Shown here piece after piece: positions 12,201-20,116 of a stretch of DNA of 64,000 nucleotides; position 1 is the first letter of the stretch; every line of letters begins with the position of its first letter. This DNA is from Leuctra nigra (lineage: Eukaryota > Arthropoda > Insecta > Plecoptera > Leuctridae). The stretch covers positions 17,037,246-17,101,245 of the forward strand of contig OW203773.1 in NCBI GenBank assembly GCA_934045905.1. The letters run 5' to 3'. The notes below the pieces were generated by a model. It made no database searches. It was given only the letters and a program-made list of their open reading frames with translations, and had not been told where the DNA came from. Made by a program: the position numbers and the translations under genes.

Positions 12201-15200
12201 ACACAACATCTTTATTGACATTTTATCCTAAGCAGATGGAAATGAATAAAGTTCCTCAAAACTAAAACAGAAATAAATAAATAATAACATTAATCTCCAA
12301 GAATCTCAAACGTTTCTACACTTAGTGTAGATTTGTGAGTTGAATTCAGAAAGTGTTTAAGACCTCGGTAACTGCCGAAGAAGTTTGCAAGTTGGTGGCG
12401 CAAACTAATGGCGTAGATTCATGTGAGAGGCAAGGTTACTCTTGGCGTTGGTCGAATAGACGCAGTGGGCACACTGGAAGGCTTTGACGCATAAGTGTGT
12501 CTTCCTGTGGTAAACCAGCCCGCTGCTGTTGGCACAAGTGTAGGTGCAAGGTGCACAGACGTACGGCTTCTCAGAGGAATGCTTGCGTTGGTGTATGACG
12601 AGGTTACTCTTTCTGTTTGTCTTATATTCGCAAGTAGAACAATGAAACGGCTTCTCAGAGGAATGGACCTTCTTGTGAATGAATAGGTGGCTTCTGGTGT
12701 AGTATTTGTTGGAACAAACATTGCAGGCATACGGTCGCTCACCCCTATGCCTGCGTTGGTGGTCGACCAGGCTACTCTTATGTTTCGTTCTAAACTCACA
12801 TAAAGTGCATCTGTGAGGCTTCTCAGAGGAATGCTTGCGTTGGTGTATGACGAGGTTACTCTTGATGTGTGTCTTATATTCGCAAGTAGAACAATGAAAC
12901 GGCTTCTCAGAGGAATGGACCTTCTTGTGAATGAATAGGTGGCTTTTGGTGAAGTATTTGTTGGAACAAACATTGCAGGCATAAGGCCGCTCACCCGTAT
13001 GCCTGCGTTGGTGGTCGACCAGGCTACTCTTATGTTTCGTTCTATACTCACATAAAGTGCATCTGTGCGGCTTCTCAGAGGAATGCTTGCGTTGGTGGAG
13101 GACGAGTCTACTCTTAAAGTTTGTCTTATATTCGCATGTTGAGCATTGGAACGGCTTCTCAGAGGAATTGATCTTCTTGTGATTGATTAGGTTGCTGTTG
13201 GTGTTAGACTTGTAGGAACAAACATTGCATGCGTAATACCGCTCACCCGTATGCCTGCGTTGATGATCGGTCAGGTTTCTCTTAACGTTCGTTCTATACT
13301 CACATTGAGTGCATCTGTGCGGCTTCTCAGAGAAATGAACCTTCATGTGTCTTACAAGGTACCTCCTAATGGCACTACTGTAAGTGCATGAGTCACAAGA
13401 GAATAGTCGGTCTGTGGTGTGAGTTAGCTGGTGCACGGCAAGATGTTGTTTAATTCCGTCCCGTGTCTTGAACTTGGCGGGGCAGTGTGCGCAGTCGTAG
13501 TGTCTGGCGGTGGCAGGAACAAGCATGTGGTGTGACACATTGTTAGTGTTGGCACTGGACACTGTCCACTCCTTGCTCCTCTCCTGGCGCAGGCCGCTAG
13601 TTGTGGCGAGTTGGTCCTGCGTGGCTTCCGGTGTAGCGCGGGCAACGGCAGGATATGTCTTGCGGCCACCGTGTCTTGGAAGAGACAGCGAACTGCTGAC
13701 TGCAGCCGAGAAGTTCTCATTGACTTGACAATCCAACTCTTCTCTTCTGAGTGATACAGAACACTCTCTTATCCGATATTTACGCATGGTATATTCAGTT
13801 ACACAATCTGGTTGACTTGTCTCTGCTTTTGGTTCACGAGAACCTGATGCCTCATTAATCCTGTCAACTTCTTGCCTCTGTTTGTGAACTGGATATCTAA
13901 CATTGCAAGATAATTCAGCGTTCGGTTCAGGTTTTATTTGTCTATTCAACAGGTCTTGGTCGGTACTGAACAGTGGCTTTTGCTCAATTGTTTCATGAAG
14001 ATGATCCTTGTCATTGCCAGAGAAATCTGCGTTCAGTTCAGATTTTATTTGTCCATTGAACAGGTCTTGGTCGGTACTGAACACTGGTTTTTGCTCAACT
14101 GTTTCATGAAGACGATCCTTGTCATTGCAAGATAATTCTACGTTCCGTTCAGGTTTTATTTGTCTATTGAACAAGTCTTGGTCGGTACTGAACACTGGTT
14201 TTTGCTCAACTGTTTCATGAAGACGATCCTTGTCATTGCAAGATAATTCTACGTTCCGTTCAGGTTTTATTTGTCTATTGAACAAGTCTTGGTCGGTACT
14301 GAACAGTGGCTTTTGCTCAATTGTTTCATGAAGATGATCCTTGTCATTGCAGGAGAAATCTGCGTTTAGTTCAGGTTTTATTTGTCTATTGAACAGGTCT
14401 TGGTCGGTACTGAACACTGGTTTTTGCTCAACTGTTTCATGAAGACGATCCTTGTCATTGCAAGATAATTCTACGTTCCGTTCAGGTTTTATTTGTCTAT
14501 TGAACAAGTCTTGGTCGGTACTGAACACTGGTTTTTGCTCAACTGTTTCATGAAGATGATCATTGCCATTGCAAGATAATTCTACGTTCAGTTCAGGTTT
14601 TATTTGTCTATTGAACAAGTCTTGGTCAGTTGCTTCTTGTTCTGTCAAGAAATCTTCTAATGTTGGAAAGTGCGTTGCTGTGTTATCATTAAATTCCCCG
14701 CTGATGTTTTTCGTATCTTCTGTCTCTTGGGGCTCCAACTTTATGATGTAGTTGGTGTCCCAGAATTGACCACTCATTGCTTCTTCTCTCTATACAACAA
14801 TGCGATGGAATTCACGCATATAAACATACTGTGTTACACGATGTTTTAACAAGTAGAACAACAAGTAGATTTTAGTTCCAAGTGGAAAACTTATCGTGAA
14901 ATATAAATAACAATACCGTAAACGGATATTTTCATTTACATTCTATTTTCACCTACAAAATATATTAACACTTCATCTAAGATTATTTTTATTATTAGTC
15001 AACCTGGTAGCTATCAGTTCTAGATGAAGACTTTTTAAAGGAGGGATTGAGGACCGTCCCTAATGTTAATCGTAATGTACCTAGCTAGCTGTGTAAACTG
15101 TAGGCAATTCTTGCAGAGAGGAGATGTGTTCAGCAATCAGCACCTCGCCTGAATAATGTGACACCATATTCTAAATTACTTTTTGGTGGGGACATCGAAT

Positions 15201-18200
15201 GCCACACCCCAAAAATATTTTTTACTGAAATTAGCAATATTTATTAACTTTCCCAATATTTCAACTATATTTAAGTATGAAGGATTCATAAAATGTCATG
15301 TAACTTGCAACCCATGACTTATATTGAGTTTTCAATTTGATGCCTTCAGAAGATGAGGAAATTTTTAACACAGGAGGCAAAGGAAAATGATTTAGTTTTT
15401 GCTGTCTAACTTTTAAAATAGTTCAGGATGGTATCGTTTTATATTTTTTTCCTGATAATATATCCATATGTCTACTAGAAAATAAGTTTTTTGTTGAAAT
15501 CTATCGACACAAAAAAATAGATCTTCATTTTAGCGTAAAAATTGCACGATTTTTCTTGGCTGCCATAAGCTAACATTGGGAGACATATGGGTTTATCTCA
15601 AAAACTAGGTCACGATGCTAGTTTTGTGGGGCCATATTCTGGTGTAGAATGAAATTGTCTATAGGCACCGTGGGTTCATACCCCCAGCGCCACTAGCGAG
15701 AGAAATCGGCAAAACTGTGAGGCGAAGAATCAGCAATTTTATAGTCTCTAATTGGCCGTGGCCATAGCAACCGATAAAAATCCACAGATAAATCATAATA
15801 GCTCAGAATTGGTAAAAGAGAGGAGCAAACTAATAATTTTATCAGACTCAGTGGAATTTCTGACACTTCATACATTTTGCACAGCGAAATTAAATTTTGA
15901 GTATTATTGTAAGAACGCATATAATGAGTTATGTTTACTAACTGCTGCAACTAAGGGTATGAGGATCATATCAAGAGTTGCTAATTTATGACACCCATGG
16001 CGCTGTTTCTCATTTTTAGAAACAAAAGAGGCAAAGTTACAGCGAATTCTATCGAAGTAGGGGTTACGCTCTTCCCCCCTTTTTCAACTGTCCAGCAAGT
16101 GGTAATGTAAGAATCAAGTACTCATGACGGTGAGTTGTATGTAAAGCCTGATGCACAATTGAATTAAGGTTTATGGTTTAGTGTTTAGTGTTTAGTGTTT
16201 AGTGTTTAAGAGAAATGAAAGGTGCTGTTATAACGTTACCATGCACAACTGTCATAAGCGTTATAAGGTTTAGTGTTTAAGGTTTAAGCTGAAATAAGAA
16301 ATCAACAAAATCCATTTCTTATTGCAAAACACTATTTCACCTTATGACGAACCAATCAGAAGAGAGCAGAGTAAATGTCAATGTCAAATTCGTACGGGAA
16401 AATGAAAAGTCGTCTGAATTAATGTCATTGGAAGCATTTTAATTTGATATTTGTGCCTAATCTTGCTCATATATTTGTTTCCATATCATTTTTCGATCAA
16501 TTATTTAATTTTATCACGTGGTGAAATAACCTCGTGAAATAAGCAATTGTGCACTGGACTCTGTTATATCATCTTAAACACTAATCACTAAACATTAAAC
16601 CATAAACCTTAATTCAATTGTGCATCAGCCTTTACTAGACAGTATCATGAACAGAAACCAAATAGTTAGGTAGTATATCTACGATATTTATTTTAATGTT
16701 TGTTAAATAGAACCATCTTCGGACCTCTGATGAACCCATAGAGTTGATCGTATGCTTAAAATGGTGATTTTAAAGACCACATTGCTATCATTTGCTGGTT
16801 AATATTCTCTCTGTTGGTGGTACTGGTAGGTAAATAATTTAGACATGAAACCAATAAATAAGTAGGTAGGTACATTACCAAGCTGCGCTAGATGTCATTC
16901 GCTCAATTTGAAGGGATAAAATGTAGCCAGTTGGAGATGATGATTCGAGGTGTTGTTTTTCTCTTCAAGATAATATATGGCGACGATTATTATTTAGTTT
17001 AACATTGAAGAAATAAACTGATTTCTCTCGAATGTTTGTAAACAACAGTTGTCAATCAGTCCACGAACAAAAGTAAAGTAATCAAATGTGTTGCCTAGCA
17101 ACCGGTATCCAGACAGCAGTGAAACTCTACAGGTTGTTTCAAAATCAGAAGGCAGTGCTTTTTAAAAACAAGCGTAAAGTTTGTGTTATTCATAGTTTGC
17201 ACGAGCGTCTTTTGTTTTACATCAACAATGTAAAAAAGTATATTTTCGGCCATTTGGTGATAGACTGTTGTCAAGTCGATTTAAACTAATTATTATCGGT
17301 TATAGTCAAAGATAGTTTGTAAATGAGTGGTTTTATACCTATAAGAACTTCTTCTGCAGCCTACAATTGCACAGGTAAACCATAAATAATATCAAAAAAT
17401 ACTGAAAAACAGATTGACAGCCGTTCTGACATGTATCACCAAGATGGCCGCTCAACAATGAGATGATGTCACGTGCAAACTATGAATTGTAATAAATTTA
17501 ATATTTTGTAACGAGTTATTTTTTAATTATTGTAAACGATTTTGATTTTGTTATAATATGAAATAAAATGAAATAAAGATGATTATCTATGCAGCTTTTA
17601 GAAAATTAATTTATGAAGGTGTATTTTATAATACAATGTATCGCAAGCATGAAAATGGACTGAGGTCAAGGTAAGTTAAGTCTACTTAACTTACCTTGGA
17701 CTGAGGTGTAGTAAAACTAAGAAGTAAACGATATATTATTAAACAATATTCACAGCGAAACAAATAACGAAACATGTTAACTCTATCTCGCCTGCCGCGC
17801 GGCCTGCTACACTGCAATGCTGCATGCAGGCGATTGCATCACCAACTACAAGCGTGTTATTATATTTTAACAAATAGTAGTAGTAACAAAGAAGCGATTT
17901 GATTATTTAAGTTATCCCACCGCTGTCACCATATTCTATTTTCTGAAATAGGCGGTTGCTTTCATAAAGTATGTAACGCAAAATAGGACACATTTTACCT
18001 CCCTTCCCCCCCTTCTCAAAAGTTGTCACACTTTATACAACTCCCCATAAAAAGTATGTCAATCCTGCAGACCCCCCCCCCCCCCCCCCTCCACACACAA
18101 AACACCTAAATTGCATATTTACTAGTTACCTGTTGATTTATTGCAACAACAAAAATTGAAATAATGAGAAAACAAAACTTTTTATTGATTTAAATAAAAT

Positions 18201-20116
18201 GTTTTGTATAATTATTACTACTTATAATACTTGTAGTATTATCATAAAGAGAGGGAAATATTCAAATCTCAGTTATTTTGCCAAAATATAACTTATGCCA
18301 AAAAAAACACTCCGTTTAAAAAAGGCAACCAAGTTTCTTACTTTAAAAAAAATCAACACTGAAAAAGAGTGATAACAAAAAAGAAGCCAAGTCTATGATA
18401 TTTTCAAATATTAATATTTTCTTTGAAATACAAAATAACATCGAGAAATACAGTAATACTTTAAAAAGGACTTTGCTCATTGTTTTTTTAAGACTGTTTA
18501 AAAGAAATCAATTTTTTTGTCTGGGGCTTAACGTCGCACTGTTCTGCAGCGAGGCTAATGGCGACGGATGAATGATTATGATGATGATTGGGAGATGATG
18601 GTGAAGAGTAGGTAAGGATGGTAGGTGGGAAGGAGGCGGTCGTGGCCTATTAGTAGGGTACCTTCCCAGCATTTGCCTGCCGACTGAGGGAAAACCACGA
18701 AAAAAACACCAGTCATGAAGGACGGCCGCGGGAATCGAACCCGGGCCTCCGGAATACAAGTTCAGAGCGTTACAACTCAGCCAACCTGTTCTATTTCCAT
18801 CCCGTGTTGGTACCAGACATTATGTTCTTTCTTCAGAATATGTGCGTCCATCTTCAATAATGCGATTTCCACAATAAAGTTGATTTCGTAACTGAAATGT
18901 CAAAACTAGTTCATCTTCTATTGAACGTTGCTCGCAGCTTCTGGTGCGCACAGTGCGCGTGCGTCTCAGCCGCATCTACCAGAGCCTGGGCGACGAGGAG
19001 CAGCAACTTATGCACGAGCGTCTGGCGCAGTGTCTAGAGGATGACCTTGAACTGCAGTGCGGGGCGTGCAGCTCGCCGTTCGGGCTCGAGGCGGACTCTC
19101 TGGAGGCGTTACCTTGCTCACATATTCTACATGCCAGGTCGGTTGACACTCCTCTACCCTAGTGCACCTCATGTCAGATCAGTTGACACTCCTCTACCCT
19201 ATTGTACCTCATGTCAGGTCAGTTGGCACTCCTCTACCCTATTGTACCTCAAGACAAGTTGGTGATCACTACATCTAGTCGTCCCCAAGTTTTAGTCATA
19301 TCTAACCCTAGCTTTATCAGGAGTAATAAGAGTCCCAGGCCCAACATAATCTACATGCCAGGCTCCCCTCCCCCCCCACTCCCCTAAGAGCCAACGTTTA
19401 CAGTATACTAGTCTAAAATAAAATGGCATGCATGCCCGTTGAAGCTTCTACCATTAATGCACATAAAAGAAAATGTGCGATTGTAAAATGTAATTTTTTT
19501 ATTTCAATTCTAGATTTGTGACAATCAGTCAAAATCCAGTCAATACTGGTCTTTAGGAGTCTTTTGAGAAAAATTAAGTTTAAAAGCTAGTTATCGAAAA
19601 AAGAGTTACTATAATTTCTTTATTTCTTGTGATTTTGTACTCATTTTAATGTATTTTAGATGTTTTACTGATGTTTTTGATTTTATGCGATTTTTTTGGA
19701 AACCGAAAACTTTTACCTGTCAACCGTAATATCTAACGCCTCCTCTATCAATATAATATCCATAATTTTTTGGATTTTTATATAATTCTTTAATTTATTC
19801 GGATTTATTAAAGATATTTTCCGGAAATTTTAGGACACCTCTAACTTTTGCCTGTCACCCGTGCTCTCTAACGATAACTCTCCATTCCAGATGCGCCCAC
19901 GACCTGTTAAAAAGCCGCAGCAGTAAGAAGAAGAAACGCCTCTGTCCCGACTGTCACAAGTCTGTCAGTTCTCGACTCTATCTCTACTGTGATGACAGCC
20001 ACAGTCGCGCTAACAGTATGACGTCATCACATCGCTCTACGTTCAGTCTGGCAAGCCTCAGTCTGCGCGCTAGTAATCTCACTCTTAATAATCATCATGC
20101 TACTTCGTCGGTTTAG
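2959..20116 (+). CDS. rapsn: rapsyn-like TPR/RING-H2 scaffold protein (gene span, 5' partial)
   Basis: Joining 2959-3265, 6550-6750, 7865-7963, 10089-10280, 18938-19137 and 19891-20116 gives one continuous 407-codon frame with matching phases (entering at phase 2, then 0, 0, 0, 0, 2). The product has TPR-like helical repeats through most of its length (for example YLNLARAHERLGGLERALAY in the first exon) and a C-terminal RING-H2 finger (CGAC, then LPCSHILHARC, then CPDC), the arrangement of rapsyn, the postsynaptic scaffold that clusters nicotinic acetylcholine receptors at the membrane; the RING has E3-ligase activity in vertebrates. Differences from vertebrate rapsyn: a longer basic linker before the last CxxC and a roughly 45-residue tail after the RING. 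The N-terminus (myristoylation site) must lie left of the window. The assignment rests on domain order and recognisable similarity, not on a search. Confidence 0.85.
3718..6015 (-). mobile_element. decayed, 5'-truncated Jockey-like non-LTR retrotransposon
   Basis: The minus strand carries an RT reading frame (see the ORF at 5848-3785) plus upstream RT-linker sequence broken by a stop (5849-5851) and frame changes up to about 6015. It lies antisense in the intron of the rapsyn-like gene. Endonuclease and ORF1 sequences are absent, as in a 5'-truncated LINE copy. The 3' end is AT-rich and lacks a clear poly-A tail, so the left boundary is approximate. Confidence 0.75.
3785..5848 (-). pseudogene. 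Jockey-like reverse transcriptase fragment
   Basis: An open frame of about 685 codons covers the reverse transcriptase domain and C-terminal region. Visible RT motifs are SGFDGIHPEF (block 2), AGFRPSRNCEDQ, FVDLTAAYDTVW (first catalytic Asp), NGLPQGSVLAPLLFN and FAYADDLA (the catalytic pair). The C-terminus has a cysteine/histidine-containing motif (RTGHGRCNYFLHLWG, then CDCGEEVQTMLHI) typical of Jockey/I-group LINEs. Upstream of 5848 a TAG interrupts the frame and sequence recognisable as the preceding RT linker continues beyond it, so the copy is not autonomous. Host relevance is likely none. Confidence 0.8.
6373..6672 (+). repeat. 150-bp tandem duplication of acceptor plus exon start
   Basis: Two nearly identical copies with a period of exactly 150 bp (acceptors cttccag at 6393-6399 and 6543-6549). 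Each holds a pyrimidine-bearing 3' splice site and the first part of the rapsyn exon; the copies differ by very few bases (cccgaa versus tccgaa). The period is 50 codons and the frame stays open through both. See the exon at 6550-6750. Confidence 0.9.
6550..6750 (+). CDS. rapsn: rapsyn-like exon (TPR region) with alternative upstream acceptor
   Basis: Donor gtgagt begins at 6751. With the acceptor ending at 6549 the exon is 67 codons, matching the length expected from vertebrate rapsyn between the flanking TPR segments. With the duplicated acceptor ending at 6399 the exon would start at 6400 and run 351 bp, adding 50 in-frame residues that repeat the segment VYVGL...LSRSLQL. Both choices are phase 0 to phase 0, so the sequence does not decide between them. 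I prefer the shorter exon by family length. Confidence 0.75.
6751..7382. other. intron, nothing recognised
   Basis: AT-rich intron sequence with no conserved ORF, RNA gene or inverted repeat that I can see. Confidence 0.5.
7383..7811. mobile_element. MITE family B, copy 1
   Basis: Ends are inverted copies of TAATAGGGAAGTCTC (left, 7383) with one mismatch further in (right end 7811). The interior shares ccatggcaac, gaaatgacatcac and tttttcccgccaaaa with the element at 58083-58486. No transposase ORF. The right end is about 50 bp upstream of the next rapsyn exon. Confidence 0.75.
7865..7963 (+). CDS. rapsn: rapsyn-like exon
   Basis: Acceptor ttacag ends at 7864 and donor gtaagt begins at 7964; 33 codons, phase 0 at both ends. 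The encoded segment (EATRLALVSGDQATYARSIR and on) corresponds to one TPR unit of rapsyn. Confidence 0.8.
7964..9616. other. intron, no clear feature
   Basis: Mixed-composition intron. About 60 bp at 9541-9600 (aaggctcgctcatcaacgcg) recurs inverted at about 44838-44890, so it belongs to a dispersed repeat. The motif cgtgcaagctatgaa near 8396 resembles one end of MITE family D. No gene is visible. Confidence 0.45.
9617..10073. mobile_element. non-autonomous hAT element abutting a splice acceptor
   Basis: A perfect 8-bp direct repeat CTCGTGTG flanks it (9609-9616 and 10074-10081). The terminal sequences TTGTGATGAC and (inverted) TAGTGATGGC are related short TIRs of hAT type. The interior is AT-rich with repeated gaaaattttc blocks and no transposase. 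The right target duplication is followed directly by tttctag, the acceptor of the exon at 10089. Confidence 0.75.
10089..10280 (+). CDS. rapsn: rapsyn-like exon
   Basis: Acceptor tttctag ends at 10088 and donor gttagt begins at 10281; 64 codons, phase 0 to 0. The encoded sequence (YESAMGSAAGMGDRL and on) aligns with rapsyn's penultimate TPRs. Only 15 bp separate the exon from the hAT insertion. Confidence 0.85.
10507..11772. mobile_element. DNA transposon with about 215-bp terminal inverted repeats
   Basis: Arms at roughly 10507-10724 and 11555-11772 are near-perfect inverted copies, starting agagtactagagtgccacg and ending in the complement. The flank could be a TA target (TA next to CTAGAGTGCC), but no longer duplication was found. 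No transposase ORF is present. A second element (10725-11184) is nested directly inside the left arm boundary. Confidence 0.75.
10725..11184 (+). mobile_element. MITE family C, copy 1 (TTAA-flanked)
   Basis: Inverted ends AGTCTTCCTTTCAAA are bordered by TTAA (10725-10728 and 11181-11184). A second, almost full-length copy in the opposite orientation lies at 34610-35069 and matches through the interior (for example cgcaaagctta, ccacgccc). TTAA targets are typical of piggyBac-group elements, though these ends do not start with the usual CCC. Non-coding. Confidence 0.8.
11773..12404. other. intron / zinc-finger gene 3' flank
   Basis: AT-rich sequence carrying the 3' flank of the minus-strand zinc-finger gene; nothing else is recognised. 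Confidence 0.4.
12211..12216 (-). terminator. poly-A signal of zinc-finger gene
   Basis: AATAAA on the minus strand, about 190 bp past the zinc-finger stop codon. Plausible by position only. Confidence 0.45.
12405..14777 (-). CDS. C2H2 zinc-finger protein with SUMO-motif repeat array
   Basis: A single-exon 790-codon ORF with an ATG start. Residues about 1-45 are acidic and include IIKLEPQE. Residues about 50-310 are seven tandem copies (the last partial) of a 37-residue unit, TDQDLFNRQIKPE followed by a variable tail; each carries an Ile-Lys-x-Glu SUMO acceptor consensus (one copy IKSE). The C-terminal part holds 13 C2H2 fingers with TGERP/SSEKP linkers. The fourth is degenerate (HKKIN in place of HxxxH). 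Fingers 3-5, 6-8 and 9-11 are three copies of an 84-residue, three-finger module, so the array grew by 252-bp duplications. Probably a nuclear DNA-binding repressor. It is nested antisense in a rapsyn intron and lacks introns, so it may be a retrocopy or a lineage-specific gene. Confidence 0.85.
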   Translation of the reverse strand: MSGQFWDTNYIIKLEPQETEDTKNISGEFNDNTATHFPTLEDFLTEQEATDQDLFNRQIKPELNVELSCNGNDHLHETVEQKPVFSTDQDLFNRQIKPERNVELSCNDKDRLHETVEQKPVFSTDQDLFNRQIKPELNADFSCNDKDHLHETIEQKPLFSTDQDLFNRQIKPERNVELSCNDKDRLHETVEQKPVFSTDQDLFNRQIKPERNVELSCNDKDRLHETVEQKPVFSTDQDLFNGQIKSELNADFSGNDKDHLHETIEQKPLFSTDQDLLNRQIKPEPNAELSCNVRYPVHKQRQEVDRINEASGSREPKAETSQPDCVTEYTMRKYRIRECSVSLRREELDCQVNENFSAAVSSSLSLPRHGGRKTYPAVARATPEATQDQLATTSGLRQERSKEWTVSSANTNNVSHHMLVPATARHYDCAHCPAKFKTRDGIKQHLAVHQLTHTTDRLFSCDSCTYSSAIRRYLVRHMKVHFSEKPHRCTQCEYRTNVKRNLTDHQRRHTGERYYACNVCSYKSNTNSNLINHKKINSSEKPFQCSTCEYKTNFKSRLVLHQRKHSSEKPHRCTLCEYRTKHKSSLVDHQRRHTGERPYACNVCSNKYFTKSHLFIHKKVHSSEKPFHCSTCEYKTHIKSNLVIHQRKHSSEKPHRCTLCEFRTKHKSSLVDHQRRHRGERPYACNVCSNKYYTRSHLFIHKKVHSSEKPFHCSTCEYKTNRKSNLVIHQRKHSSEKPYVCAPCTYTCANSSGLVYHRKTHLCVKAFQCAHCVYSTNAKSNLASHMNLRH
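14778..15269. other. 5' flank of zinc-finger gene
   Basis: AT-rich sequence that should hold the zinc-finger promoter (read on the minus strand). No confident TATA or initiator could be chosen. Confidence 0.3.
15270..15575 (+). repeat. dispersed repeat family A, copy 2
   Basis: Collinear with 2256-2560 by eye (shared gagttttcaatttgatg, aggaggca and a common 3' part). Non-coding. Confidence 0.55.
16141..16635. mobile_element. MITE with about 45-bp inverted ends and TTTAGTG tandem
   Basis: The left end (gtaaagcctgatgcacaatt...) and right end are inverted copies over about 45 bp with few mismatches. Just inside the left end is a (TTTAGTG)n run at about 16177-16208. 495 bp, no ORF. The heptamer resembles a plant telomere repeat but lies inside a transposon and is unlikely to be telomeric. 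The 16636-17188 interval shows nothing further. Confidence 0.75.
17189..17486 (+). mobile_element. MITE family D, copy 1
   Basis: Ends TTCATAGTTTGCACG and its complement. Another copy lies at 27664-27945 in the same orientation with the same interior landmarks (catcaacaatgtaaaaaagta, acagccgttctgaca). Contains a YY1-like aagatggccgc near the right end. No coding capacity. Confidence 0.8.
17659..17704. repeat. perfect short palindrome flanked by 9-bp duplication
   Basis: A 15-bp stem (CAAGGTAAGTTAAGT) with a 2-bp spacer and its exact complement. The palindrome is bordered on both sides by ggactgagg, so it looks like a small insertion with a target duplication or a templated repair product. 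Confidence 0.6.
17705..18514. other. intron with diverged copy of hairpin arm
   Basis: 18290-18400 (caaaaaaaacactccgttta ... gccaagtctatgatattttc) is a diverged single-arm relative of the 156-bp inverted repeat at 30046-30447. A poly-C run is at 18070-18089. No gene seen. Confidence 0.4.
18515..18790 (-). mobile_element. tRNA-derived SINE
   Basis: Read on the minus strand the head shows an RNA polymerase III A-box-like TGGCTGAGTTGT (complement of 18772-18783) and a B-box GGTTCGATTCC (complement of 18731-18741) at tRNA-like spacing, followed by a non-tRNA body and an A/T-rich end. A partial copy of the body lies at 26575-26680 on the + strand (shared ggcaaatg, tgggaaggt, aataggcc). It cannot fold as a normal tRNA across the whole head, so it is not called a tRNA gene. 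Confidence 0.75.
18938..19137 (+). CDS. rapsn: rapsyn-like exon (linker and first half of RING-H2)
   Basis: Acceptor ctcgcag ends at 18937. The exon ends in phase 2 within the arginine codon after LPCSHILHA. Encodes a helical linker and the RING's CGAC and CSHILH elements. The donor is gtcggt, a poor match to consensus, and lies in a 40-bp tandem array. Confidence 0.85.
19131..19250 (+). repeat. 40-bp tandem repeat spanning a splice donor
   Basis: Three copies with an exact 40-bp period (starting 19131, 19171 and 19211). The first contains the last 7 exon bases and the real donor (ccag|gtcggt); copy 3 has the better-looking tcag|gtcagt. A further echo of the exon end (ctacatgccagg) occurs near 19350. 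Use of copy 3 would add 80 nt and a stop codon. Confidence 0.85.
19251..19890. other. intron, nothing recognised
   Basis: AT-rich intron between the last two rapsyn exons; no repeat ends or ORFs are supported. Confidence 0.45.
19891..20116 (+). CDS. rapsn: rapsyn-like terminal exon (end of RING-H2, tail)
   Basis: Acceptor cattccag ends at 19890; stop TAG at 20114-20116. Begins with the last base of the split arginine codon, then the RING cysteine (CAHDLL), a lysine-rich linker, CPDC, and a serine-rich tail absent from vertebrate rapsyn. Confidence 0.85.

Noticed and set aside
12419..13051. 210-codon minus-strand ORF
   Set aside because: Out-of-frame shadow of the zinc-finger repeats; it has no cysteine pattern of its own.
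16177..16208. Interstitial telomere
   Set aside because: The heptamer run is inside a transposon with inverted ends and is too short.
18722..18785. A tRNA gene on the minus strand
   Set aside because: A- and B-box-like sequences are present, but no clean cloverleaf is visible and the sequence continues into a SINE body repeated elsewhere.
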